From assembly GCA_023245865.1 (NCBI GenBank), contig JAHFJN010000001.1, positions 612,722-676,721 of the forward strand: a stretch of 64,000 nt of DNA. The letters are read 5' to 3'. The stretch's first letter is position 1, and the number at the start of each line of letters is the position of its first letter. The stretch comes from Candidatus Peribacteria bacterium. Lineage in GTDB: Bacteria > Patescibacteriota > Gracilibacteria > Peribacterales > Peribacteraceae. The notes beneath the pieces were generated by a model. That model worked only from the letters and a program-made list of their open reading frames with translations, was not told where the DNA came from and made no database searches. The translations under genes were made by a program, and so were the position numbers. Below, piece after piece: positions 17,927-26,880 of the stretch.

Positions 17927-18442
17927 TTACTTTCTCCCCATCGCCTGCTCGATTTCTTTCGCGACGCGATGCGGGTGGGGCACCATCGGAATATCAGTGC
18001 CGCCTTGGAACCGCAGCGTCCCGTAATGGAAAATATTCTGCAGGAGCCCTTTGTGATATGCCTCAACCGTCCGCATTTTATCGAACGAATTTTCCTGCAT
18101 ATCATCATGAAAGAGCAGATGCGTATCGAAGTGAATGCTGCGTTGATTCGTGAGCACAATACAATCGATCGCCTCGCTCAGCAGCCGCAGGAAGAACCAA
18201 TGATGCGTAAGCAGCAAGAGCACAAGCCCCGCGACGAAGGTTATATGAGAAAGCCACATCACATGCTCTGCGCTGAATCCCGCAAGCACAAAAAGCAGCA
18301 AACTGATACTCAGGAGCAGCACATACACAAACACCGGGTACACGAACCGGATCCAGTGCTCCCCAATGATACGGATCAGGTGCTCGCCGGTCGGGTTGGT
18401 CGTTGACGTCACAGAAGGTGCGGTTGGAACAGAAAAAGCCAC
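17927..18442 (-). CDS. Membrane protein with bacterial PH-like (bPH2) domain
   Basis: Two TM segments then CIVLTNQRSIHFDTHLLFHDDMQENSFDKMRTVEAYHKGLLQNIFHYGTLRFQG. Confidence 0.6.
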   Translation of the reverse strand: MAFSVPTAPSVTSTTNPTGEHLIRIIGEHWIRFVYPVFVYVLLLSISLLLFVLAGFSAEHVMWLSHITFVAGLVLLLLTHHWFFLRLLSEAIDCIVLTNQRSIHFDTHLLFHDDMQENSFDKMRTVEAYHKGLLQNIFHYGTLRFQGGTDIPMVPHPHRVAKEIEQAMGRK

Positions 18443-18675
18443 AGGGAGATCGCGCCGATGCCGAGTGTGGAGAAAATATAGAGCGCGACGAGGACGCGAT
18501 GTTGTGGCATCAAAGCCTCCCCATTCTGCAGTGAAAGGAAAAGCTCCTTCTGCTTGTGCTGCATCCGCCGAAAGAACAGCAGCACAATAACCATCGCAAG
18601 GAGAGACAGTAGTTCAATCGTGAAGACGAGGAACGTCGTTATGGCCATACCGGTGGAGGAAAAAAGAGAAGACAT
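18409..18675 (-). CDS. Small two-TM membrane protein
   Basis: Hydrophobic N- and C-terminal helices; overlaps next gene start on same strand. Confidence 0.45.
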   Translation of the reverse strand: MSSLFSSTGMAITTFLVFTIELLSLLAMVIVLLFFRRMQHKQKELFLSLQNGEALMPQHRVLVALYIFSTLGIGAISLWLFLFQPHLL

Positions 18676-18724
18676 GGCACGATGTGAGCGTACGAAGTAT
18701 ACTCGTCTTCTTCCCCCTCATAGC

Positions 18725-19258
18725 ATGATGTACAACATGATGTCCGGAGCCGCCGTGAGCTCCAACATACTGTTTCTCTGGCCTCTGCACATCCTCTCCG
18801 TCATTGCCTTCTTCACGGGCGTGCTGCTCCTGCTCTTCTGGGCATACAAGCATCTCTCGGGACAGCAACTCTGGAAATGGGGATGGGTGCTCGTCATCCT
18901 CGGATCTATCGTATGTTTATTCACCGTCGCTACGATGGGACATCCATGGGTCGGCGGATACGGATCAAGAACGAGCGGAATAAAAATGATGTGGAACCAA
19001 GGAGTAAAAAGCGACGATGCTGCACAAGCGAAAGAAGAAGCGGAAGGGAAAGAGATTTTCGACAAACTCCAATCGAAGCAATTGAAATGCACCGATGTCA
19101 CCGACAGTGATTTTGAATTAGTCGGCGAATATGTGATGGGTCAACGCCTCGGTAGCGCAGCGCATCTGCAGATGAACACCATGATGAAAACGATGATGGG
19201 AGATGCTGGCGAGGAGCAGATGCACGCTCAGATGGGCAAACGAGCGACCGGCTGCTGA
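18725..19258 (+). CDS. Small membrane protein with soluble Met-rich C-terminus
   Basis: ATG at 18725 gives MMYNMMSGAAVSSNILFLWPLHILSVIAFFTGVLLLLFWAYKHL...; two TM segments. Confidence 0.5.
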   Translation: MMYNMMSGAAVSSNILFLWPLHILSVIAFFTGVLLLLFWAYKHLSGQQLWKWGWVLVILGSIVCLFTVATMGHPWVGGYGSRTSGIKMMWNQGVKSDDAAQAKEEAEGKEIFDKLQSKQLKCTDVTDSDFELVGEYVMGQRLGSAAHLQMNTMMKTMMGDAGEEQMHAQMGKRATGC

Positions 19259-19260
19259 AA

Positions 19261-19794
19261 TCATTCGCTGATATTCGGGAATGTTCGATCTTTTTCAGAA
19301 ATAATCAACGGTTCGACCTTCGGCCACGCAATCGCGATTGCCGGATCATCATAGCGCACGCCCCGCTCCGCAAAGGGTTCGTAGAATGCGGAGGCACTGT
19401 AGGAAAATTCCGTACGATCGGCGAGTGTCACGTACCCGTGCGCGCAGCCTGCGGGGACGTAGATGAGTTGGTTGTCTCCTTCGCGAAGTTCCGTCCCGAT
19501 CCACTGCTTGTACGTCTTCGAAGCCGATCGCATGTCGACAATGACATCGAAGAGTGCGCCGCGGACGCAGCGACCAAGTTTCACTTCTTCGTGCGGTGCG
19601 ATTTGATAGTGAAGGCCGCGAAGCGTTCCCGCTCGTTCGTTGAAGGAGGTGTTGCTCTGGACCCAGTGGATATTCAGTCCTGCGTCACGAAACTCCCGCT
19701 CGCAGTACGTGCGCGAAAAGGTCCCACGCTCATCGGTGTGGGGCTCGAGTGCAATCACGTACGCGCCGGCGATCGAGAGAGGACGCAGCTTCAT
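19261..19794 (-). CDS. rfbC: dTDP-4-dehydrorhamnose 3,5-epimerase-family protein
   Basis: DERGTFSRTYCEREF, GTLRGLHYQ, GRCVRGALFDVIVDMR, YVPAGCAHGYVTL. Confidence 0.9.
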   Translation of the reverse strand: MKLRPLSIAGAYVIALEPHTDERGTFSRTYCEREFRDAGLNIHWVQSNTSFNERAGTLRGLHYQIAPHEEVKLGRCVRGALFDVIVDMRSASKTYKQWIGTELREGDNQLIYVPAGCAHGYVTLADRTEFSYSASAFYEPFAERGVRYDDPAIAIAWPKVEPLIISEKDRTFPNISE

Positions 19795-20669
19795 GCGGGG
19801 AGTATACGCTTCATTGCAGTGAGTCCTTCGCGTGGCGCAAGCATCTTCCTGCCGATGATTCGCTCGAGTGCAGATGTATCGAGGCAGACATTTTTGGGTC
19901 TGAGCGCCCCCTGCCTCAGTTCACTCGATGGAACGGGGACGAGCAGCGTTGTCGGGAGTTCAAACACGCTGCAAATTTCGCGCGCGAAATCAAACCGCGC
20001 GAGCGTCTCTGGTCCGACCGCGTGGAATAAACCGCTCACGCGCTTGGCCGCAAGCTCGCGCGAAACCTCCGCAAGATCCGGCGCATACGTTGGATTATTC
20101 GATTGATCCATTGCCACCGACATCGTCCTCCCCGCACGAAGCTCCCGCAAAACGCGCATCGCAAAGTTTTTCCCCTGATGCTCGAGCCCATAGACAACAC
20201 CCGGGCGCAGGATCAAGGATGTCGGACGGCGTTCACGGATCAATGTTTCTGTGATCACCTTCTGCCGACCGTATTCGTTCACGGGGTGTGGCACATCGTC
20301 CTCTTTGTAGGGCGGGTGCAGCCCATCAAACACATAATCGGAGGAGAAGTACACGAGATGTACGTTGCTGCCCTGGAGAAGATCAATGAGCGCCTCGACG
20401 GCATCGACGTTCACAGCCTTGGTGCCCACGGGGTCACGCTCGACCTGCTCCGCATTCACGATCGCCGCGGGCACGTAGACGATGTCGGGCCGGAACTCTT
20501 CGAGAATTTTTCGGACTGCTGTGCGATCACAGAGGTCAAGCGGAACAAGGCCGTCGACTTTTGTGTGGCAGTACGTGCCGAGCACGACCGCATCGGACGC
20601 TTGCGCGGCCTGCAGCAATGCAGAACCCACCAGCCCCGACGCGCCGATGATGAGTTCACGACTCTGCAT
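19791..20669 (-). CDS. NAD(P)-dependent SDR, RfbD-like nucleotide-sugar 4-reductase
   Basis: ELIIGASGLVGSALL, YFSSDYVFDG, YGRQKVITE. Confidence 0.85.
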   Translation of the reverse strand: MQSRELIIGASGLVGSALLQAAQASDAVVLGTYCHTKVDGLVPLDLCDRTAVRKILEEFRPDIVYVPAAIVNAEQVERDPVGTKAVNVDAVEALIDLLQGSNVHLVYFSSDYVFDGLHPPYKEDDVPHPVNEYGRQKVITETLIRERRPTSLILRPGVVYGLEHQGKNFAMRVLRELRAGRTMSVAMDQSNNPTYAPDLAEVSRELAAKRVSGLFHAVGPETLARFDFAREICSVFELPTTLLVPVPSSELRQGALRPKNVCLDTSALERIIGRKMLAPREGLTAMKRILPA

Positions 20670-21627
20670 ACCATGCGATGGTGTGCCGAAGTCCTTCCTC
20701 AAGCGAGACCTGCGGCTCCCACCCGAGGAGTTTCTGTGCGAGCGCGGAGCTGAGATACTGATCGTGAATCTCGGCCTTCGCTTCATTCAAAATTGTCGGT
20801 GGCAAATGCTCGCAGTGCATCAGACGCGTGATTACCTCCACGATCTCAAGGACCGAGATCGGCTGATTGGGTCCGAAGTTAAACGCCCTCGGAGAATTCG
20901 GGGGAAGATTTGCATCGGCGAGGAGCAGGTACGCGTTCACGACATCGGTCACGTACAAATAATCACGCAGGTACGTGCCGTCACTGCGAATAACGGGCGC
21001 TTCGCCTCGATGTAAGCTCCGAATGGTCCCCGGAACGATTCTACTCTCGTGCATGTCTCCCCCGCCGTAAATATTGCCGCAGCGCGCGACCCGAACTGGC
21101 AGCGCGTACGTTTCTGCGTACGTGAGGGCAAGCAGATCGGTGCACGACTTCGACACATCGTACGGATGACGCCCCGCAAGCGGCGTCTCCTCGGTGTAGG
21201 GTAAATCGTCGCAGTCACCGTACGCTTTATCGCTCGACGCAACGACGATCGCACGGAACGGCGTTTTGCGAGTTCTGCAGGCTTCGAGGAGGTGATACGT
21301 TCCACGGATGTTGGACTCAAATGTGTTCAGGGGATCCTGCAACGCTTCGCCGACGAGCGTCTCTGCCCCCAAGTGAAAGACAGTGTCGACACTCTCCACC
21401 GCGCGCTTGAGGGCAGCGTAGTCCTGGAGCGCGCCTTCGACGACGGTCGTTTGCCGATCAATCTTTTCACGCAGCAGCATGCTCCCCTGTTCACGTTCAT
21501 GAATGAGTACCGAAACTGCCGCTCCGCGTGCGAGCAATTCTTTCACGAGCCAAGACCCGACAAATCCCGTCGCACCCGTGACGAGAACCTGCCGTCCCTG
21601 CCAATGATTCACTTCCATTTCTTCCAA
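20656..21627 (-). CDS. rfbG: CDP-glucose 4,6-dehydratase-like NAD-dependent epimerase/dehydratase
   Basis: VLVTGATGFVGSWL, VVASSDKAYGD, HPYDVSKSCTDLLA, YLRDYLYVTDVVNAYL. Confidence 0.85.
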   Translation of the reverse strand: MEEMEVNHWQGRQVLVTGATGFVGSWLVKELLARGAAVSVLIHEREQGSMLLREKIDRQTTVVEGALQDYAALKRAVESVDTVFHLGAETLVGEALQDPLNTFESNIRGTYHLLEACRTRKTPFRAIVVASSDKAYGDCDDLPYTEETPLAGRHPYDVSKSCTDLLALTYAETYALPVRVARCGNIYGGGDMHESRIVPGTIRSLHRGEAPVIRSDGTYLRDYLYVTDVVNAYLLLADANLPPNSPRAFNFGPNQPISVLEIVEVITRLMHCEHLPPTILNEAKAEIHDQYLSSALAQKLLGWEPQVSLEEGLRHTIAWYAES

Positions 21628-22379
21628 GGGGCATTGCCGGATTGCCAGAGTGATTCGAGAAGGCGCATTTCTCTGAGCGTATCCATCGGTTGCCAGAAAC
21701 CGGTGTGGCGGTAGGCCATGAGCTCACCTTTCTCCGCGAGCTTCTCAAGAGGGTCGCGCTCCCAGAGCGTGCTGTCGCCTTCGATGTAGTTGAGAACCTC
21801 CGGTTCAAGGACGAAAAATCCTCCATTGATCCATCCCTCGTTTGTCGGACTCTTCTCGGTGAATTCCCGGACACTGTCACCCTCGAGTACCAGCCCGCCG
21901 AAGCGAGGCACCGGCCGCACTGCAGTGATCGTCGCGAGTTTTCCGTGCGCGCGGTGGAAGGCGAGCAGTGCCTGGATATCGATATCCGCGAGTCCGTCGC
22001 CGTACGTCATCATGAATGTCCCGTCATGAAGCCACGACGCAAGCCGCTTGAGACGCCCGCCCGTTTGCGTGGTGAGGCCGGTGTCCACAAGGTGCGCGGT
22101 GATATCATCGGAGGAAGTACCGTGCGTTTGGATACTGCCGTTTTTGAGGTCGACGGTGAGACCGCGGCGAAGGTAGTAGTGATTCAGAAAATACTCGAGG
22201 ATCACCTCGCCTTTGTTCCCGAGGGCCACGACAAATTCACTCTCACCCTGCGCGGCGTAGAGCTTCATGATATGCATGAGGATGGGAAGTCCCCCGATAT
22301 CAACCATGGGTTTAGGCTTCACGCCCGTTTCCTCCTGGAGGCGTGTACCGAGTCCGCCGGCTAAAATGACTGTCTTCAT
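21609..22379 (-). CDS. rfbF: Glucose-1-phosphate cytidylyltransferase
   Basis: MKTVILAGGLGTRLQEETGVKPKPMVDIGGLPILMHIMKLYAAQG; FMMTYGDGLADIDI; GFWQPMDTLREM. Confidence 0.9.
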   Translation of the reverse strand: MKTVILAGGLGTRLQEETGVKPKPMVDIGGLPILMHIMKLYAAQGESEFVVALGNKGEVILEYFLNHYYLRRGLTVDLKNGSIQTHGTSSDDITAHLVDTGLTTQTGGRLKRLASWLHDGTFMMTYGDGLADIDIQALLAFHRAHGKLATITAVRPVPRFGGLVLEGDSVREFTEKSPTNEGWINGGFFVLEPEVLNYIEGDSTLWERDPLEKLAEKGELMAYRHTGFWQPMDTLREMRLLESLWQSGNAPWKKWK

Positions 22380-22408
22380 GGAGCAGGAGTATATTATAGT
22401 ATTTCTGC

Positions 22409-23092
22409 ATGAAGATCACTGCGGTCCTGCCGGCATTCAACAGCGAAAAAACGCTGCAGAAGACCTACGACGCGATCCCCAAAAACGTCATCAGCGAGGT
22501 GATACTCGTCAATAACGCGAGCTCCGATAACACGCGCGCGATCGCGGAGAAGATTCCGGGGTTAATGGTGATCAACCACGAACGCAATCGCGGCTACGGC
22601 GGGAGTCAGAAAACGTGCTATCGCACCGCAATCGAACGCGGCGCGGACATCGTGATCATGATCCACTCCGACTTTCAGTATGACCCCGCGTACGTGCCAC
22701 AAATGGTGCAGCCGATCATTGAAGGACGCTACGACATGGTCATGGGATCGCGGTTCCTGCGCGAAGATCCGAGAGGTGCCGGCATGAATTGGTGGCGCTA
22801 CTGGGGCAATCGACTGCTCAGCACCTTGCAAGCGCGGATGCTCGGGGTGCGTCTCTCGGAATTTCATTCGGGATACCGCGCATACAACCGAAAGCTCCTC
22901 ACCGAAGTTCCCTACCACACATTTTCCGATGATTTTGTATTCGATTCGCAGATGATCGCCGCGGTCGCACGTCGAGGGCTCAAAATCGGCGAAGTACCGA
23001 TTCCGACGAACTACCACAACGACTGCTCCTCGCTCTCGTTTTTGGGCGGCGTGAAGTTCGGCCTCGCGACATTGAAGACGTTGTTTTATTGA
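22409..23092 (+). CDS. Family 2 glycosyltransferase (DPM1-like)
   Basis: MKITAVLPAFNSEKTLQKTYDAIP, HSDFQYDP, VMGSRF. Confidence 0.9.
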   Translation: MKITAVLPAFNSEKTLQKTYDAIPKNVISEVILVNNASSDNTRAIAEKIPGLMVINHERNRGYGGSQKTCYRTAIERGADIVIMIHSDFQYDPAYVPQMVQPIIEGRYDMVMGSRFLREDPRGAGMNWWRYWGNRLLSTLQARMLGVRLSEFHSGYRAYNRKLLTEVPYHTFSDDFVFDSQMIAAVARRGLKIGEVPIPTNYHNDCSSLSFLGGVKFGLATLKTLFY

Positions 23093-23124
23093 AACAAGCG
23101 TCCGCCTTAAGGCGGACGCTTGTT
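23093..23124 (+). terminator. Perfect hairpin terminator
   Basis: AACAAGCGTCCGCC-TTAA-GGCGGACGCTTGTT directly after the TGA of the glycosyltransferase, then CTTTATTT. Confidence 0.75.
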
Positions 23125-23293
23125 CTTTATTTGTGGTGTTATGAGGGCTCCTTAGCAGCAGCCCCCGCAACCACTTTCACCACCGATCATAGAATTGGGG
23201 AGAAAAGAAATAACAAGCTCAGTATACACACAAAAACCACCTTGTCTATCACTCTCCCTTGACGAGTGATAATCCCCTCACCCTGCCCTCTCC

Positions 23294-24154
23294 CTAGGGG
23301 AGAGGGAATTCCTTCTTCTTCCCCAAATCATCGCGATGGTACTTCCCAAATTCCTCAATTTTGACGCACGTATCATTCTTCACCACCGGCCCTTCGATGC
23401 AGAGTCGTATCCCCAGCGGATCCACCACACAGTTGCCGCAGAGTCCGTAGCCGCATTTCATGTAGCGCTCCAGCGAGAGCTGGCTCGGGATCTTGTACTT
23501 CGCCGTGACCTCCGAGATTTTCTTGAGCATCATCTCGGGTCCGCAGGCAAAGACCTGATCGATCGGCGAACAGTCCGGTTTCCCTTTTCCCTTTTTCTCG
23601 ACAGGACAGCTTGCGAGCAGTTTTTCAAGGACATCGGTATTGTATCCCTTGTACCCCATCGAGCCGTCATTCGTTGCGATATGGAGCGATACGTGCGGCA
23701 GCTTTTCAAATTCCTGGAGGTAGAGCAGATGTTCCTTGCCGCGTGCGCCGATGATGACCTCAAGCGTGCAGCCGTGCGCTACAGAGTTCTCTGCAATGAA
23801 GTACATCGGCGCGGCCCCGTAGCCCCCCGCGACGAGCGCGATGTGCTCGCCCGGTTTCCACTCGTAGAAAGTGCCAAAAGGCCCGCGTAGACCCACCAGA
23901 TCCCCGACTTGTTTCTCTGCGAGAGCTTCCGACATATCACCGACCGCGAAGAACGTGATCTTGGTGACGGCACCGTCGTCATACGCGACACTCATCGGGT
24001 TCTCATCGATGCCCGGCAGCCACACCATCACGAACTGCCCGGGCTTGGCTCCGAGGGATCCATCGAATGTGTAGGTGCGCACCATTTCTGTTTCTTGCTT
24101 GATCTCCTTGATGCGATAGGTGCGAGGTAACTGTGATTGGAGAGGAATAGACAT
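23294..24154 (-). CDS. pyrK: Dihydroorotate dehydrogenase electron-transfer subunit (FAD/2Fe-2S)
   Basis: PGQFVMVWLPGIDENPMSVAY; GGYGAAPMYFIA; CGYGLCGNCVVDPLGIRLCIEGPV iron-sulfur ligands. Confidence 0.9.
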   Translation of the reverse strand: MSIPLQSQLPRTYRIKEIKQETEMVRTYTFDGSLGAKPGQFVMVWLPGIDENPMSVAYDDGAVTKITFFAVGDMSEALAEKQVGDLVGLRGPFGTFYEWKPGEHIALVAGGYGAAPMYFIAENSVAHGCTLEVIIGARGKEHLLYLQEFEKLPHVSLHIATNDGSMGYKGYNTDVLEKLLASCPVEKKGKGKPDCSPIDQVFACGPEMMLKKISEVTAKYKIPSQLSLERYMKCGYGLCGNCVVDPLGIRLCIEGPVVKNDTCVKIEEFGKYHRDDLGKKKEFPLP

Positions 24155-24158
24155 AGGA

Positions 24159-25130
24159 TTAGGGGGCATGTTTCATCGATGTTCCTTTGATGCCGCGGGC
24201 AAGGAGTGCCTTGTGCATGCCGCCAATCATATCGCTGATCTCCCATACTCCTTCGTTTGTGCACCAGAGTTGAATTTCCTCGCAGATTTTTCTAAACACA
24301 TCGATGCCGCGTGTGCCGACCGCCGTGCCGATCCCTACCAAGCTAGCTCCTGCGAGCATCAGTTCGAGCGCGTCTTCCCCCGTGTAAATACCACCCGTGC
24401 CGATGATCGGCACCTTTCCACCGGTCGCTTCAAAGATCTCCGCAATGCAGCGAACTGCGATGGGCTTCAGGGCCGGACCCGAGAGCCCTCCTTTGTGAGC
24501 AGCTAAGATCGGCATGCGGCTGCGAAGATCAATCGCCATGCCGGGGCCCGCGGTATTGATCGCAGTGATGCCATCGGCACCGGCGTCCACGCAAGCTTTT
24601 GCGATCTCGCCGATATTCGGGACATTGGGCGTGAGTTTCGCAAAACAAGGAATCGGTCCGATCTCTTTACGTACGGCCTTCAGAATCGTTCCGGCCTCGT
24701 TCCCGTCCTCTGCAAATAATTTTCCGCGCAGCTTCAAAAATGTCGGCGTCGAGAGATTCACTTCGATAAAGTCCGGCTTGAGCGTGGCCACCACCGCTGC
24801 GATCGAGGCGAATTCTTTCGGGGAAAGTCCGATGATATTGGCGATCAGCGGAATCGGCTGATCCTTCATAAAATCCCCGATCTCCTCTTTCGCTTTTTCG
24901 GGGCCTGCGTCCGGAACGCCGACGGCGTTCAATGTCCAGTGTTCGGTTGCGATGATCGTCGGATTGCGGTTCCCTTGGTGCTCCACAGGCCACAGCGATT
25001 TTGTGGTGATCGCCCCCGCGCCGTTTTCTGCGCAATATCGCCAACTGCTCGCCGTGATCCCCATGATACCGGAGGCGAGAACGGTGGGGTTACTGAACGG
25101 TACCCCGAGGATCGTTTGCTGCAGGTTCAT
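24159..25130 (-). CDS. pyrD: Dihydroorotate dehydrogenase, catalytic subunit
   Basis: NPTVLASGIMG, GAGAITTKSL, ANIIGLSPKEF, CFAKLTPNV, GGLSGPALKPIAVRCI, IIGTGGIYTGEDALELMLAGASLVGIGTA. Start refined to 25130 (MNLQQTILG). Confidence 0.9.
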   Translation of the reverse strand: MNLQQTILGVPFSNPTVLASGIMGITASSWRYCAENGAGAITTKSLWPVEHQGNRNPTIIATEHWTLNAVGVPDAGPEKAKEEIGDFMKDQPIPLIANIIGLSPKEFASIAAVVATLKPDFIEVNLSTPTFLKLRGKLFAEDGNEAGTILKAVRKEIGPIPCFAKLTPNVPNIGEIAKACVDAGADGITAINTAGPGMAIDLRSRMPILAAHKGGLSGPALKPIAVRCIAEIFEATGGKVPIIGTGGIYTGEDALELMLAGASLVGIGTAVGTRGIDVFRKICEEIQLWCTNEGVWEISDMIGGMHKALLARGIKGTSMKHAP

Positions 25131-25141
25131 CGAAAGATAGC

Positions 25142-25996
25142 TTACACGCTCCGTGCTTTCGGAAACAACGTATCTCTCCTCACCCACACTGCAACGAAGA
25201 GAATGAGACCGAAGAGGAGGAGACGAAGAGAACCTATGAATTCGGAAGGAATAGGAAGGAACCGCATTCCTTCGCGAAGCAGCGTCAGAAGAATGAGAGA
25301 GCAGAGCACTCCCGGAACACTCCCCGGTTTGCCCGCCACAACGACCATGACGAAGAAAATGAAGACGGGAAAATTCAAATCGGAAGGATGCACCAAGAAC
25401 ACATACTGGCAATAGATCACATTTGTGATGAGTGCACCGAGCCCCCCGATGAGAAACGCAATGACCGTCACCCACCTCCGATCAATGCCAAGCGAACCGG
25501 CGTACCAGAGCTGCTCTGCCAGGGCATCGAGGCTCCTGCCAAACGATCCACGATGGAGGACGAAGAGAAACAGGATCCATAGTAAAGCGATGATAAACGT
25601 GAAGAGGGCAAACGACTGGGTGGTCTGCAGAAAGAAAAATCGTGGAATGTCCGGGAGTCCGCGTGTCCCGCGAGTGAGCGAGATCCAATTGATGACGACT
25701 GCAAGCAGCGACAGATGTATGGCGATCGCCATGACGCCGAACGCATCGGGTTCCAGTCGCAGCGCCAACCATGCGAACAAGAGTGAAATAATCATGGTGA
25801 GAACAAAACCGATCGCGATGGCGGAAGGATACGAAAAACCGTGCATCAGCGGAACAAATACACCGTACGTGGCGACCGTGGACACTCCTATCGGGCCAAA
25901 GTGGAAGATCTTTCCCTTTCCAAAGATCAGGTTGAACCCGAGAATATTCGGAATCGACATGCAGATCATCGCGACGATGTGCCAGAAAAATTGCAT
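25142..25996 (-). CDS. livM: LIV-type (HAAT) ABC transporter permease
   Basis: Polytopic; MQFFWHIVAMICMSIPNILGFNLIFGKGKIFHFGPIGVSTVATYGVF and VMAIAIHLSLLAVVINWISLTRGTRGLPDIP are LivM-like. Confidence 0.85.
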   Translation of the reverse strand: MQFFWHIVAMICMSIPNILGFNLIFGKGKIFHFGPIGVSTVATYGVFVPLMHGFSYPSAIAIGFVLTMIISLLFAWLALRLEPDAFGVMAIAIHLSLLAVVINWISLTRGTRGLPDIPRFFFLQTTQSFALFTFIIALLWILFLFVLHRGSFGRSLDALAEQLWYAGSLGIDRRWVTVIAFLIGGLGALITNVIYCQYVFLVHPSDLNFPVFIFFVMVVVAGKPGSVPGVLCSLILLTLLREGMRFLPIPSEFIGSLRLLLFGLILFVAVWVRRDTLFPKARSV

Positions 25997-25997
25997 A

Positions 25998-26876
25998 TCA
26001 GGCGAGGCGCTGAGAAGTGGCAAAAAGTCCCTGCGGTTTCCACAGGAGAAACACAATGATGAAGAGAAGCGCTACCGTACTCTGGTACCCCGCAGACACA
26101 TAGAAAGTCCCGAACCAATGCACGCCGACGAGCAATTGCTCAAGGATCGCAATGAGGTACGCACAGAGAACCGCTCCCCAGATATTCCCTTTTCCGCCCG
26201 CGATGATCGCCGCGTAGGCTTTGATCGTCAGCGGAAACGCAATCGTTGTCGAGAGTGTTTGATCGATACCCAGAAAAATCCCACCGGCGGCCGCAAAGAC
26301 ACCGCTCATGATGAACACAATACGGTGCAGGAGAGGTGCAGGGACCCCCAGACTCATGGCAGCAAGGGGATTTTGAACGACCGCACGGAGTTTTCTGCCA
26401 AACGGCGTGGAGTGAAACAAACATGCGAACCCGCAGAGGAGGAGCAACGTGCACATGATCAACGTGAGTTGCGTGAACGTCGCCTGCATGCCGACAATGC
26501 TGATCATCCCCCCACCCGTGGTCGGGATCGAACGCGGACGTTCGCTCCAGAGCAGCAAGATCGCGGCATCGAGAATCATACTGAGAGCGATCGTGGTCAC
26601 GAGCGGCAGAAAGCGGTGATGCTTGTAAAACGGATTCACGAAAAGCTCAAAACTTGCCCAGGAGAGTGCCGCACCCATCAGGAGTCCAAGAACAATACTG
26701 GCGCTGAGCGGGAGCCCCAGCGGCACATGAAACCACCACGTCGCGTACCCTCCGACGAGTACCATCTGCCCGAGTGCGAGGTTGAAGACTCCGAGTACCC
26801 CATACACGAGCGCGAGCCCGCCCGCGATCAGTGCCGCAAGCGAGCCCGCAATGAGACCGTTCATGAGCAGTTGCAT
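25998..26876 (-). CDS. livH: LIV-type ABC transporter permease
   Basis: NGLIAGSLAALIAGGLALVYGVLGVFNLALGQMVLVGGYATW; GGKGNIWGAVLCAYLIAILEQL. Confidence 0.9.
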   Translation of the reverse strand: MQLLMNGLIAGSLAALIAGGLALVYGVLGVFNLALGQMVLVGGYATWWFHVPLGLPLSASIVLGLLMGAALSWASFELFVNPFYKHHRFLPLVTTIALSMILDAAILLLWSERPRSIPTTGGGMISIVGMQATFTQLTLIMCTLLLLCGFACLFHSTPFGRKLRAVVQNPLAAMSLGVPAPLLHRIVFIMSGVFAAAGGIFLGIDQTLSTTIAFPLTIKAYAAIIAGGKGNIWGAVLCAYLIAILEQLLVGVHWFGTFYVSAGYQSTVALLFIIVFLLWKPQGLFATSQRLA

Positions 26877-26880
26877 GACA

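Noticed and set aside
19438-22364. Several 140-224-aa plus-strand ORFs
   Set aside because: Antisense to the rfbC/rfbD-like/rfbG/rfbF genes.
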